A DNA stretch of 64,000 nucleotides from Jeotgalibaca sp. MA1X17-3 (GTDB taxonomy: Bacteria > Bacillota > Bacilli > Lactobacillales > Aerococcaceae). Below are positions 52,737 through 62,147 of this stretch, piece after piece. The notes under the pieces were generated by a model. It was not told the DNA's origin. It saw nothing but the letters and a program-made list of their open reading frames with translations, and searched no databases. The stretch is from NCBI RefSeq assembly GCF_021513155.1, contig NZ_CP090983.1, forward strand, positions 620,001-684,000, given 5' to 3'. Each line of letters begins with the position of its first letter. Within the stretch, counting starts at the first letter, position 1. The translations under genes were made by a program, and so were the position numbers.

Positions 52737-53777
52737 GTGAATGGGTTGCTCAAAGTAGGAATAATAGGACTGGGTGATGTGTCACTAGTTCATCGTCACG
52801 CTATAAAAACTAGTCAATATGGAAAAATAGTAGCCGTTTGTGATAGAAATCCAAATTTACGTGAAGATTGGATGGAGTTTCCATTTTTCACAGATGTAGA
52901 AACAATGCTGCAAGAGATGAAACTTGATGTCGTACATATTTGTTTACCACATTATTTGCATTATTTTATGACAAAACTATGCATACAATATGATGTTCAT
53001 GTACTTCTAGAAAAACCAGTGGCTATTAGTTTTCAAGAAGCACTTGAACAAAATAAACTCGCACTTTCTACTGACAAAAAAATTTGCGTGTGCTTTCAAA
53101 ACCGATATAATAAAAGTTTTATAACTCTAAAAGAGAGATTAGAAAAAGAAGAAGTAGGGAAAATAAAATCAGTTAAAGGACTTGTGACGTGGTTCCGTCC
53201 CGAAACCTACTACACTTCTAAACCGTGGCGTGGAATGAAAAAAGAAGCTGGATATGGATCGATTATTAATCAATCTATTCATACTTTGGATTTAATTCAG
53301 CTTCTTGGAGGTTCTATAAGTAGTTGTAAAGCATCATTATCGAACTTAACTGATTATGATATCGAAGTAGAAGATACTGCAAGTGCAACATTTATTTTTG
53401 AATCAGGAGTTAAAGCTTTTTTCCATGCAACGAATGCTTATACCGAAAATTCTTCTGTAGAATTACAAGTTGTTACAGAAAAAGAAAAGTTTACAATAAA
53501 AGACAATAAATTATACCTTACAAAATTAGATGGGGATAAAGAATTAATAGCAGAAGATGATTTTGTACCAGGAACAAAATCATATTATGGTAATGGACAT
53601 GTGAGATTAATTAATTCTTTTTACGATAGTATTATTAATCAAAACGATGATTACATAACTGTGAAAGACGCGTTACCATCTATGGAAATGATCGAAATGA
53701 TGGATCGTTCATCCCAAAATGCTCAACAGCCGAAACGTATAACAAGAGAGGATGTATTAAATGAAACAGTCAGTTAA
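52737..53777 (+). CDS. Gfo/Idh/MocA-family oxidoreductase (2)
   Basis: The protein has about 346 residues with Rossmann motif GIIGLGDVSLVH, LLEKPVAISF, and WFRPETYYTSKPWRGMKKEAGYGSIINQSIHTLD with the family His. It is related to the preceding protein. The start is uncertain: GTG 52737 or TTG 52746 fit the ribosome-site spacing, while 52695 would overlap the previous gene by 17 bp. Its end overlaps the next gene's start by 17 bp, so the two are coupled. The substrate is unknown. Confidence 0.83.
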   Translation: MNGLLKVGIIGLGDVSLVHRHAIKTSQYGKIVAVCDRNPNLREDWMEFPFFTDVETMLQEMKLDVVHICLPHYLHYFMTKLCIQYDVHVLLEKPVAISFQEALEQNKLALSTDKKICVCFQNRYNKSFITLKERLEKEEVGKIKSVKGLVTWFRPETYYTSKPWRGMKKEAGYGSIINQSIHTLDLIQLLGGSISSCKASLSNLTDYDIEVEDTASATFIFESGVKAFFHATNAYTENSSVELQVVTEKEKFTIKDNKLYLTKLDGDKELIAEDDFVPGTKSYYGNGHVRLINSFYDSIINQNDDYITVKDALPSMEMIEMMDRSSQNAQQPKRITREDVLNETVS

Positions 53778-54627
53778 AATCGGTGTTCAAGGGTTTACAC
53801 TAAAGGAAAAATTTCAAGAACTCGGACCCTATGAGACCCTTAAAAGAGTAAATGATTTAGGCTATCATGCGATTGAAATTTCACAAATAGAAATGACACC
53901 AGAGAATGTTGCAGAAATTAAACGAGCATCACATGATTTTCAAATGGATATTGCCTCTTTGTCAGCAGGATTAAAGCCTGTGGTAGAAGGACAAGAATCA
54001 TTGACAACTCATCTGGATAAAATTATTAATGATTGTAAAACATTAGAGAGTGATATTGTTCGGATTGGAATGTTACCGTTTGAAGCGATGGCTTCATTAG
54101 ATAAAGTTTTGGAATTTTGTGAGGAAGCTAATGAAGTAGCTAAAAAAATGCAAGAGCACGATATTAAGTTATATTATCATAATCATCATATAGAATTTGT
54201 AAAATATGATGGACGTTACTTATTAGATATTATTCGTGAAAAAGCTCCGTTATTAGGTTTTGAATTGGATGTTCACTGGATTCAACGAGGTGGAAGGAAT
54301 CCTGTCGAAGTTCTAAAAGAATACAAAGGAAAAGTAGATTTGGTGCACTTAAAAGATTATCGTTTAGTACCTGTCCCACAAGAAGCAGTAGATGCTATAA
54401 AAGAAGGAGCTAGCGAACGTTTCTATCAAGCTTTTACAAATAACATTCAATTTGCAGAATTAGGCGAAGGAAATTTGGATATAAAGGCTATTATTGAGCA
54501 AAGTATTCAGAGTGGCGCTCGCTATCTTCTTGTTGAACAAGATGATCAGTATGGGAAAGATCCGTTTGAATGTTTAGCAATCTCTCGGGATTATTTATAT
54601 AAATTAGGATATAAAGAATTATTCTAA
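53761..54627 (+). CDS. Sugar phosphate isomerase/epimerase-like TIM-barrel protein
   Basis: This 288-residue AP-endonuclease-2-fold protein carries metal-binding residues such as Glu in YHAIEISQIE, His in YYHNHHIEF, Asp/His in FELDVHWIQRGG and KVDLVHLKDYR, and Glu in YLLVEQDDQ. Families of this fold include IolE dehydratase, IolI isomerase and 3-keto-glycoside lyases/C-deglycosidase subunits. It overlaps the preceding oxidoreductase gene. Placed between Gfo/Idh/MocA enzymes it may act on their keto-sugar product. Confidence 0.83.
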   Translation: MKQSVKIGVQGFTLKEKFQELGPYETLKRVNDLGYHAIEISQIEMTPENVAEIKRASHDFQMDIASLSAGLKPVVEGQESLTTHLDKIINDCKTLESDIVRIGMLPFEAMASLDKVLEFCEEANEVAKKMQEHDIKLYYHNHHIEFVKYDGRYLLDIIREKAPLLGFELDVHWIQRGGRNPVEVLKEYKGKVDLVHLKDYRLVPVPQEAVDAIKEGASERFYQAFTNNIQFAELGEGNLDIKAIIEQSIQSGARYLLVEQDDQYGKDPFECLAISRDYLYKLGYKELF

Positions 54628-54648
54628 AATAAAATAAAGGAGGAGAAA

Positions 54649-55730
54649 ATGGAGAAAACGGATGGAATGAATTATGCACCAAAAGGAAAAGTCAATCGAG
54701 TAGTTTCTGAAGGAGAGTTCAACTTTGCAACGGTTGCTTTAGATCATGGTCATATAAATGGTATGACCAATGGGCTAATAGAAGCGGGAGCAACCTTGAA
54801 ATGGGTTTATGACCCTGATGAGAAAAAAGTAAAAGAGTATATTGAGCAATTTCCCCAAGCACAAATAGCAGACTCCCTAGAACAAGTACTAGATGACCCA
54901 GAAATTCATTTAGTAGCAGCGGCTGCGATTCCAAACAAACGTAGTGCCTTAGGGAATCGTGTCATGCGAGCGGGTAAAGATTATTTTTCCGATAAAACAG
55001 CATTTACTACTAAAAGACAGTTAGAAGAAACAAAAAAAGTAGTAAAAGAAACAGGACAAAGATTCTGGATATATTTTAGTGAACGTCTTCATGTTGAAGG
55101 GGCTGTTTACGCGGGAGAGTTAATAAAAAAGGTGCTATTGGAGAAGTTGTTCAAGTGACAGGGTTTGGTCCGCATCGTCTAGATAAAGAAAAACGACCAG
55201 AATGGTTCTTCAAAAAGGAACAATATGGTGGAATATTATGTGATATTGGAAGTCATCAAATTGAACAATTTCTGTATTTTTCTGGGAATGAGAATGCTAG
55301 CGTTCTCCATAGTAAAGTAGGAAATTATGCTAACTCTGATGCTCCAGAATTAGAAGATTACGGAGATGCAACTCTTTTAGGGGAAAATGGAGCAACTTTT
55401 TTCTTTAAAGTAGATTGGTTTACTCCTGATGGTTTAAGAACATGGGGAGATGGGCGTACATTTATAACTGGTACAAAAGGTACAATTGAAATTCGCAAAT
55501 ACCTTGACGTAGCGAAAGATGATGAAGGTGATCATTTGTACATCGTTAACGAACATGGTGAACAGCATATAAAAGTAAAAGGAACAGTAGGCTTCCCATT
55601 CTTTGGAGAAATGATTAAAGATAGTATCAATCGAACAGAGAATTCTATGAGTCAAGAACATATCTTCAAGGCTCAAGAATTGTGCTTGGAAGCTCAAGAT
55701 AAAGCTATCCAGATTCCTGTTCATTTTTAA
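54649..55730 (+). pseudogene. Gfo/Idh/MocA-family oxidoreductase (3), frame broken by one missing A
   Basis: Frames 54649-55158 and the continuation to 55730 together encode about 360 residues. A seventh A in the run 55125-55130 restores GELIKKGAIGEVVQVTGFGPHRL. The second half has GILCDIGSHQIEQFLYF with the conserved His. The N-terminal nucleotide-binding part is unusual: it starts FATVALDHGHINGMTNGLIEAGATLKWVYD without the classic GxGxxG. It belongs to the third branch of oxidoreductases in this module. The shift is probably a sequence error. Confidence 0.78.
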
Positions 55731-55779
55731 AATATTTTTTTTGTTAATAGAAAAAACATATTTAAAAGGGAGAAAAATC

Positions 55780-57306
55780 ATGCAAAAGATACATGAAGGT
55801 AACCAAGCAATTGGCGAAGCTATTATTGACTCTACTAATCCTGATCCTAAAGAACGAAATTATAAGCGGGCTAAATTATGGGAAATTGGTTTTTTTGCGG
55901 CAAATAACTCAGCAACAAATATTTTTATGTTTTTAATGATGAACGTAGCTTACTACGCTACAGGGGTAGCAGGACTAGGTACTGTTATTGTTTCAACTTT
56001 AATAACTGCTAGTAGAATTTTTGATGGATTTACTGACCCGATTATTGGATTATGGATTGATAAAACTGATGGGAAGTTTGGTAAATTTAGACCCTTTATG
56101 CTAGCTGGTTATTTAATCATGACTGTTATTACTTTACTTTTGTTTTTTACTACACATCAGATTCCACAACAATTCCGATTGGTATATTTTATAGTTTTAT
56201 ATGTCATTTATATTATTGGATATACTTTCCAAACTGCTTGTACAAAGTCAGGTCAATCAGTAATTACAAATGATCCTAAGCAACGACCAATCTTCTCAGC
56301 TTTTGATATTTCAATGACTTCTCTAATCTTTGCTGGAGCAGGGATTTATCTTTCAACTTACTTGGTTCCAAAGTATGGATCATTTAATAGTGCAGAACTT
56401 TTTTATGAATTTAACTTGACCTTTATTGCTATTGCTGGAATTCTTACTTTCTTAGCAATCCTTGGGATTTCATCAAGTGACCGAACAGAATACTTCGGGA
56501 CAGGTGAACCGGTGAAGATTACATTTAAAGATATGTGGAGGATTTTAAAAGGAAATCGTCCTTTGCAGATGTTAATTATTGCAGCCTCTACTGATAAATT
56601 AGGTGGTCAAATAGCAGGTAACTCTATTGTTATGGTTATGTTATTTGGAATTGTTATTGGAGACTATGCACTATTCGGAGCACTAGCTGGTATTACCCTT
56701 ATTCCTAGTGTTTTGATTGCTTTGTTTGGAACCGGTTATGCTTCCAGAATGGGAACTAAGAAGGCTTATGTTGTATTTACTTGGTTAGCAATCATTGTTT
56801 ACACTGGTATATTACTTCTTTTAACTTTTGGTGATCCTACTACAATTCGTCTAGGAAACTGGAGCTTTGTCAGTATTTCATTTATTCTATTATATGTAGC
56901 GGGGGCAGGTTTAAGAGTCTTATCAGGTGGATTAGTTATTCCAATGATTCCAGATGTAACAGATTATGAAACCTATAAAACTGGACGCTATGCACCAGGT
57001 GTAATGGGAACCATTTTCTCGTTTGTGGATAAAATAGTTTCTTCATTTGCACAGACACTGATTGGTTTAAGTCTTGCGTTAATTGGATTTACCGAAATAT
57101 TTCCTGACGTAGGAACACCATTTTCTCCTGAGATTAAATGGATCACTATAGCCTTATTCATTGGTGTAATGATAATAGCTTGGATTGCTTCACTAGTCGC
57201 AATGAAGTACTATGAATTAGATAGAACTCGTATGATGGAAATTCAAAATGAATTAGCAGATAGAAGAGAAGCAGTGCAACTAAAAAAACAGGCAGAAGGA
57301 TTTTAG
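55780..57306 (+). CDS. GPH-family sugar:cation symporter (MFS)
   Basis: The product has about 508 residues and about 12 spans and matches the glycoside-pentoside-hexuronide symporter family, with FFAANNSATNIFMFLM, FDGFTDPIIGLWIDKTDGKFGKFRPF and IPDVTDYETYKTGRYAPGVMGTI. It starts at ATG 55780 behind AAGGGAG; the in-frame ATG at 55741 lacks a ribosome site. It ends the AraC-oxidoreductase run and probably imports the glycoside or hexuronide that this module handles, and perhaps the hexuronates for uxaC. Confidence 0.88.
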   Translation: MQKIHEGNQAIGEAIIDSTNPDPKERNYKRAKLWEIGFFAANNSATNIFMFLMMNVAYYATGVAGLGTVIVSTLITASRIFDGFTDPIIGLWIDKTDGKFGKFRPFMLAGYLIMTVITLLLFFTTHQIPQQFRLVYFIVLYVIYIIGYTFQTACTKSGQSVITNDPKQRPIFSAFDISMTSLIFAGAGIYLSTYLVPKYGSFNSAELFYEFNLTFIAIAGILTFLAILGISSSDRTEYFGTGEPVKITFKDMWRILKGNRPLQMLIIAASTDKLGGQIAGNSIVMVMLFGIVIGDYALFGALAGITLIPSVLIALFGTGYASRMGTKKAYVVFTWLAIIVYTGILLLLTFGDPTTIRLGNWSFVSISFILLYVAGAGLRVLSGGLVIPMIPDVTDYETYKTGRYAPGVMGTIFSFVDKIVSSFAQTLIGLSLALIGFTEIFPDVGTPFSPEIKWITIALFIGVMIIAWIASLVAMKYYELDRTRMMEIQNELADRREAVQLKKQAEGF

Positions 57307-57330
57307 TCAAATAAATCAGTTGGAACAATC

Positions 57331-57367
57331 AAAGTCAAAGCGATAACGAATCGCTTTGACTTTTTTA
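57331..57367 (+). terminator. Terminator of the sugar module
   Basis: AAAGTCAAAGCGA pairs with TCGCTTTGACTTT around a 7-nt loop and ends in a T-run. Confidence 0.88.
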
Positions 57368-57472
57368 AGTTGTAAATTGTATGAGTAATGATACTTTAAA
57401 AGACAAATTGATTGAATTGTTATAAATGGATTGCTATCCTTTTATATAACAACAAGAAAAGGAAGGAGACCT

Positions 57473-58171
57473 ATGCGTACTCTGATTATTATTTCTCATC
57501 CAACTTTAAAAGAATCTCATACTCAAAGTTTCTTACAAGAAAGCCTTCCAGAAAAAGGAACAACTTGGCATCATTTAGAGGCCTGCTATCCGGATCATAA
57601 AATTGATAGAGAGAAAGAACAACAACTACTGACCGACCATGATCGTATTATCTTTCAATTTCCTTTTTACTGGTATAGTTCTCCTCCCTTATTAAAACAG
57701 TGGCAAGATGAAGTATTAACAGAAGGTTTTGCCTACGGGAATTATGAAAGCGAATTGAAGGAAAAAGAGTTTGGATTAGTCATTACGACGGGGGTTCATG
57801 AACGAGAGTATCAGCCAGGTGGAAATGAAGAATACACCATTTCGGAATTAACAAGACCCTACCAAGCAATAGCGCGTAAGTGTAAAATGATCCTGTTACC
57901 GACGTTACTGATTTCTCGTTTTGATTATATGAGTGAAGAAGAACGAAAAACACTCCTCATTCGCTATCGTCAATATGTTAGCAAAGTAAGTGGTTTTACT
58001 TTATCTTCAAAAGAAGACTGGTTTGAAAAAGAGTTACAAACGATTGGAAAAATAAATATGTCTGATTCGGACCAACAGTTAATTGATATTTTAATTACTC
58101 AAATGAAAGAAAATAGAGAAAATTTAGATGACTTGAACTGGACCCTTCAAGAGATGAAGGATTTAGGATAA
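57473..58171 (+). CDS. NAD(P)H-dependent flavodoxin-fold oxidoreductase
   Basis: The product has about 232 residues, starting MRTLIIISHPTLKES, with the FMN-binding and family segments FQFPFYWYSSPPLLKQWQDEVL and LVITTGVHEREYQPGG, as in KefF/MdaB-type quinone reductases. ATG 57473 follows GGAAGGAG. It reduces quinones or nitro compounds with two electrons and may protect from oxidative stress. A small protein and a DsbA/SpxH-like gene follow closely. Confidence 0.87.
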   Translation: MRTLIIISHPTLKESHTQSFLQESLPEKGTTWHHLEACYPDHKIDREKEQQLLTDHDRIIFQFPFYWYSSPPLLKQWQDEVLTEGFAYGNYESELKEKEFGLVITTGVHEREYQPGGNEEYTISELTRPYQAIARKCKMILLPTLLISRFDYMSEEERKTLLIRYRQYVSKVSGFTLSSKEDWFEKELQTIGKINMSDSDQQLIDILITQMKENRENLDDLNWTLQEMKDLG

Positions 58172-58184
58172 GTGGGGGATGGCA

Positions 58185-58364
58185 ATGGAGCATGAAGAAT
58201 GGATGAAACAACAAATTAAAGAGCTGGAACGAAAGTCTAGCGATTATCGACAGAAAGCTCTCTACCAAGAGTTTTTAAAGCTAATAGAAGAGCAATATAA
58301 GCGAATCGAGCAAACAGAAGGTGAAATTGACGGAAGAATGTGGAGCCCAAAAGAATGGGGATGA
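58185..58364 (+). CDS. Small charged helical protein
   Basis: A product of about 59 residues, rich in Glu, Lys and Gln, has a predicted single long helix and ends GRMWSPKEWG. ATG 58185 has GGGGG at 6 bp; an ATG at 58179 is too close to it. I do not recognise the family. It lies 13 bp after the flavodoxin-type reductase gene and 44 bp before the DsbA-like gene, so the three are likely cotranscribed. Confidence 0.6.
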   Translation: MEHEEWMKQQIKELERKSSDYRQKALYQEFLKLIEEQYKRIEQTEGEIDGRMWSPKEWG

Positions 58365-58408
58365 TTTCATGTCAAAGATATTAAAAAAACTATTAAAAGG
58401 AGAAAAAC

Positions 58409-59263
58409 ATGAAAAGTAATGAAACACCACTACCAAAAGTAGATTTATTTTATGGAACAGATCCTCTTTGTTCTTTCTGTTGGGTTTTTGAGCCAACCAT
58501 TCGGAAGTTTCGGTATCAATATGCAAAGTATATTGCGGATGATACTACGATTATGGGTGGTATGATTGAAAAGTGGGATACGTACGGTGGAGAAGAGGTA
58601 GATAAAACTTCTCAAGCTCTGGGAATTGCTACTCAATGGCATGAAATTGGTGACTATACTCGTATGGTGATTGATGGTCGGATTTGGTTAGATGAACCGG
58701 TTCGCTCTTCCTATCCAAGTTCTCAAATTTATGGGATCATGCATAGAGATTATCCTGAAAAAGCAAACCTTTTTCTTCGTAAAGTTCGAGAAACAGTGAT
58801 GCTTTGGAATCAAGATGTTTCAAAACGAGAAGTGCTGGAAGCAATATTGAATGAAATAGGGCTGGATGCTAAAAAAATATGGGAAGATGCACATTCATTT
58901 GAAGGACGCATGCTGATGAATGGAGATTTAAGTTTGGCACAAACTCTAACCATTTCAAGTTTCCCTACTATTATAATGGTTAATGAAAAGAATCAAGGAA
59001 TCAAAGTGGTCGGAGCTCAAACCTATGATGCATTAGTAGAAGCTTTGCAACAAATTTTACCAGAAGGTACCACCTTAGTTCCGAATCCTGTTCCTAGTCT
59101 GGATGTAGTTATGAAAGAGCAACCTCTCATGCTTAGTAAAGAAATGGAAGTTCTTTATGATCTTTCTGAATCGGAAGTCAATAAATTTGTGGATCTAACA
59201 TTAGGAAAAGAGAATTATCAAAAAGGTGAATTATTTGGTCAACCCTACTATCAAAAAGTTTAA
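58409..59263 (+). CDS. DsbA-family (SpxH/YjbH-like) thioredoxin-fold protein
   Basis: This 284-residue protein has N-terminal FYGTDPLCSFCWVFEP with CxxC (Cys21 and Cys24), an inserted helical part, and the cis-Pro region ISSFPTIIMVN, ending with a C-terminal extension of about 85 residues. Its plan matches SpxH/YjbH adaptors, which deliver Spx to ClpXP, and FrnE-type isomerases. No signal peptide is present, so it acts in the cytoplasm, and the adaptor role fits better than disulfide formation. Direct proof is lacking. Confidence 0.78.
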   Translation: MKSNETPLPKVDLFYGTDPLCSFCWVFEPTIRKFRYQYAKYIADDTTIMGGMIEKWDTYGGEEVDKTSQALGIATQWHEIGDYTRMVIDGRIWLDEPVRSSYPSSQIYGIMHRDYPEKANLFLRKVRETVMLWNQDVSKREVLEAILNEIGLDAKKIWEDAHSFEGRMLMNGDLSLAQTLTISSFPTIIMVNEKNQGIKVVGAQTYDALVEALQQILPEGTTLVPNPVPSLDVVMKEQPLMLSKEMEVLYDLSESEVNKFVDLTLGKENYQKGELFGQPYYQKV

Positions 59264-59335
59264 AATAAAAAATGAATCTATATGGTTTTCATGGTAGGCT
59301 AGAGTAAATATATAAAGAGAAAGTAAGGTATTTGA

Positions 59336-59722
59336 ATGTTCTCGATTAAAGAAAAAGAAAATATGGTTCAAACAACTTTTCTCATTATCTTAGTGATGTT
59401 AAAACGTTATGCAGGTATCCTTTTAGGGGAGTTTGAAAATGTTATTTTTATTTTTTCAGCAGTCATTGTCTTTTATTTCATTCATTTTTTATTTGTAACA
59501 TTCGGGAAAAATTATCCTGAAAAAGATGACTGGGAAGAAAGATTAAATCTATTTACAATAGGTTTATATGGGATTGGTGTTTTTATTCTTCAAATGTTGC
59601 AAGTTACGAACTTAACGATTATGGCAATGGTGGGAATCCTTTTAATTGGAATCAATGTTCTGATCAAATCAAAACGTAGAGCCGCAAAAGAAAGCATAGA
59701 AAAAAATAAAAAAAAATCATAA
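59336..59722 (+). CDS. Small membrane protein of unknown function
   Basis: This 128-residue protein has three to four predicted spans (about residues 8-28, 36-58, 80-100 and 95-115) and a lysine-rich C terminus. I recognise no family. It is transcribed alone and ends at a bidirectional terminator. Confidence 0.65.
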   Translation: MFSIKEKENMVQTTFLIILVMLKRYAGILLGEFENVIFIFSAVIVFYFIHFLFVTFGKNYPEKDDWEERLNLFTIGLYGIGVFILQMLQVTNLTIMAMVGILLIGINVLIKSKRRAAKESIEKNKKKS

Positions 59723-59770
59723 AAAAACAGGATTTCTCTTAGTTTATACAAGAGAAATCCTGTTTTTTTA
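59721..59770. terminator. Bidirectional terminator
   Basis: AAACAGGATTTCTCT and AGAGAAATCCTGTTT form a stem of about 15-17 bp, with A- and T-runs at both ends. It serves the membrane-protein gene and the tyrS operon. Confidence 0.9.
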
Positions 59771-60289
59771 TTGCTCGGAAGAAAGATCATATTCGTATAC
59801 ATAATCATCCATTACAAAGCCATCTCCAATAGAAGAAATAATAGAATCTATTTTAACAAATCCCATTTTTTCATAAAAAGTTATAGCAGATGAATTGTAC
59901 TTATTTACTGTTAATTGTATAAAAGACTTCTTTTGTTGAAGAGCTCTTATCTTTAACTCCTTTATGATTTGGGAAGCAAAACCATTTCCACGGGAAGAAT
60001 TTAAAAGATAAAGTTTACTTATGAACATCATTTGATTTTGCCACTCAATAGCAACATAGCCAATTTCTTCGTTATGAGCTTCAATTGAAAAATATTCCGT
60101 TTTTCCAGATGCAATGTCTTCGATCATTTTTTCAGTAGACTGAAGGTTTTTCAACATATAGTTGACTTGTTCTTCGCCAATAATCGGTACATAATGCTCT
60201 CGCCAAATGATGTCGGCAAGATTGGCTACATCTTCTACTTGCATCGTATCCCGAACTGGAACAAGTGTAGCACGAAGGGAATCAGTCAT
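59768..60289 (-). CDS. GNAT-family N-acetyltransferase
   Basis: This 173-residue enzyme has a complete GNAT core, with acetyl-CoA motif LYLLNSSRGNGFASQIIKEL (about residues 93-112) and motif B NKYNSSAITFYEKMGFVKID. The acceptor is unknown. The start overlaps the end of tyrS by 8 bp, so it is expressed downstream of tyrS and may fall under T-box control. Confidence 0.87.
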   Translation of the reverse strand: MTDSLRATLVPVRDTMQVEDVANLADIIWREHYVPIIGEEQVNYMLKNLQSTEKMIEDIASGKTEYFSIEAHNEEIGYVAIEWQNQMMFISKLYLLNSSRGNGFASQIIKELKIRALQQKKSFIQLTVNKYNSSAITFYEKMGFVKIDSIISSIGDGFVMDDYVYEYDLSSEQ

Positions 60290-61556
60290 TCTTTGACACC
60301 AGCTTCACGAGGAAGTATTTTTTCTTTCCGCGACGAACAATAATAAACCGCTTATCAAATGAATTTTCAGCCTTTACAACAAAGTCTAACTCTGTTATTT
60401 TGTCGCCATTGATAGAAATTGCACCATTTTTAATATCTTCTCTTGATTGTCGTCGAGAAGGTTCTATACCCAAATCGACTAACCACGTTACTAAATCTTG
60501 TTCTTCTGTGGAAGCTTCAAAAGTTGGCATATTTTTAAATCCTTGTGCAATTTCGTCAGCTGTTAATTTCTTAACATCTCCTGTAAACAATGCTTCTGTA
60601 ATTTTTAAAGCAATCTGAAGTTCTTCTTCGCCGTGAACAAACTTAGTCATTTCAGCAGCAAGTGTTTTTTGGGCTTCTCGTTTATGAGGCTCAGTAAGTA
60701 CTTTTTCAGCTAAAACATCAATATTTTCTTTATTTAAGAAGGTAAAGTATTTTAAATATTTTACGACATCGCGGTCATCTTGATTTACCCAAAATTGATA
60801 AAATTCATAAGGGGTAGTCAATTCAGGATCTAGCCAAACGGCACCTCCAGCGGTTTTTCCAAATTTAGTACCATCTGACTTCAACATGAGAGGGATAGTA
60901 AGGCCAAATGCTTTTGCGTCTGCACCTTCTTTTTTCCGAATTAATTCAAGGCCTGCTGTGATATTTCCCCATTGATCTGCTCCACCAATCTGTACTTGTA
61001 CATCTTCATGTTTATAGAGGTGTAGAAAGTCCATGGACTGAAGAATCTGATATGAAAATTCAGTGAAAGAAATCCCTACTTCTAAACGGCTTGCAACGAT
61101 ATCTTTCGCTAGCATCGTATTAACATTGAAATTTTTACCATATTCACGAAGGAACTCTAACAAAGTGAGTTCTTTTGTCCAGTCTAGGTTGTTAGTTAAA
61201 CGAATATTGGATTCACTTTCGCCTGCTTGGAAAAGTTTTCTCATCTGTTTAGTGATGGATTCTGCGTTATGTTGAACTTGTTCTTCTGTTTGAAGTACAC
61301 GTTCTTCAGACTTTCCACTTGGGTCTCCGATGGATCCAGTTGCACCACCTATTAAGATTACTGGATTGTGCCCTGATAATTGAAATCTTTTTAGAATCAT
61401 GAAGGGGATTAGGTGACCAATATGCATGCTGGCACCTGTCGCATCAATTCCGCAGTATACACCAATCTTTTTCTGTTTTGCTAATTCACGTAATCCTTCT
61501 TCATCTGTTTGTTGATTGATGGCTCCGCGCCATTCTAGTTCATCGATTATATTCAT
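60282..61556 (-). CDS. tyrS: Tyrosyl-tRNA synthetase
   Basis: The 424-residue enzyme is full-length bacterial TyrRS: class-I signature HIGH (residues 45-48, in GASMHIGHLIPF), KFGKT in place of KMSKS (about 231-235), and a C-terminal S4 RNA-binding domain (about 355-420). It charges tRNA-Tyr. Its leader is a T-box with a UAC (Tyr) specifier, so the gene is induced when uncharged tRNA-Tyr builds up. A GGAGTG ribosome site lies before the ATG. Confidence 0.96.
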   Translation of the reverse strand: MNIIDELEWRGAINQQTDEEGLRELAKQKKIGVYCGIDATGASMHIGHLIPFMILKRFQLSGHNPVILIGGATGSIGDPSGKSEERVLQTEEQVQHNAESITKQMRKLFQAGESESNIRLTNNLDWTKELTLLEFLREYGKNFNVNTMLAKDIVASRLEVGISFTEFSYQILQSMDFLHLYKHEDVQVQIGGADQWGNITAGLELIRKKEGADAKAFGLTIPLMLKSDGTKFGKTAGGAVWLDPELTTPYEFYQFWVNQDDRDVVKYLKYFTFLNKENIDVLAEKVLTEPHKREAQKTLAAEMTKFVHGEEELQIALKITEALFTGDVKKLTADEIAQGFKNMPTFEASTEEQDLVTWLVDLGIEPSRRQSREDIKNGAISINGDKITELDFVVKAENSFDKRFIIVRRGKKKYFLVKLVSKND

Positions 61557-61582
61557 ATTTTGTTACACTCCTTTTTTTATAT

Positions 61583-61860
61583 AAAAAAATCGTCCCTAGT
61601 AAAGACTATTCATCTTTACTAGGGACGATTTCCACCGTGTTACCACCCAAATTGTTTTCAAAAGAGTAAGTCACGAAGACTAACTAATGTTTATGAAAAC
61701 CACTCTAGCTTTTATCGGTAGCAAACCGCTTATTTTTAAGAATGCTCCAGAATGTAATTCAGTTTAAGGTTGTACCAGCTTCCACCGTCTGCTGACTCTC
61801 TATTATGCAAGACCTTAATCCTACTTCGTTCTTTCAAAGCATTTTTTATTTATTCTTATT
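61583..61860 (-). promoter_or_regulatory. T-box riboswitch (tRNA-Tyr) of tyrS
   Basis: Read on the minus strand, the leader contains the T-box core GGGTGGTAACACGGTGG (61648-61632), a specifier loop with UAC (61756-61754; GTA on plus) for tyrosine, and a strong terminator (15-bp stem 61591-61605 with 61613-61627 and seven T). Uncharged tRNA-Tyr would stabilise the antiterminator. Confidence 0.93.
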
Positions 61861-61866
61861 TCAATC

Positions 61867-61895
61867 ATTATAAAGAAGGAGTTTAGAAAAGTCAA
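61867..61895 (-). promoter_or_regulatory. Promoter of the tyrS operon
   Basis: On the minus strand TTGACT (61895-61890) and TATAAT (61872-61867) have a 17-bp spacer, directly before the T-box leader. Confidence 0.85.
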
Positions 61896-61971
61896 TCATT
61901 GAGAGCGCTGTCTTATCTTGTCCTTCATCAACGTGTCTATTATATTACAAAATGAAACATAAGTCATATTT

Positions 61972-61988
61972 CGTTACGATTGTGTTAC
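61972..61988 (+). promoter_or_regulatory. Candidate WalR (YycF) box
   Basis: CGTTAC-N5-TGTTAC matches the WalR direct repeat TGTWAH-N5-TGTWAH with one mismatch. It lies about 160 bp before the NlpC/P60 hydrolase gene, a class of gene often controlled by WalRK. A TTGACG that might serve as -35 starts at 62003, but I find no good -10 at proper spacing. Confidence 0.5.
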
Positions 61989-62147
61989 AAGGAAAATACA
62001 AGTTGACGATAAAGGATTTTTCACAAAGTATCTATGCTATGATTTCAACGTTGAGTACTATCTCAAGAAATTCTTAATATATTCTAAAAAAGCCAAATAT
62101 AAAAAATTAATCATATAAAAAAAGAAAACTTAACGGGGGAATAAAAC

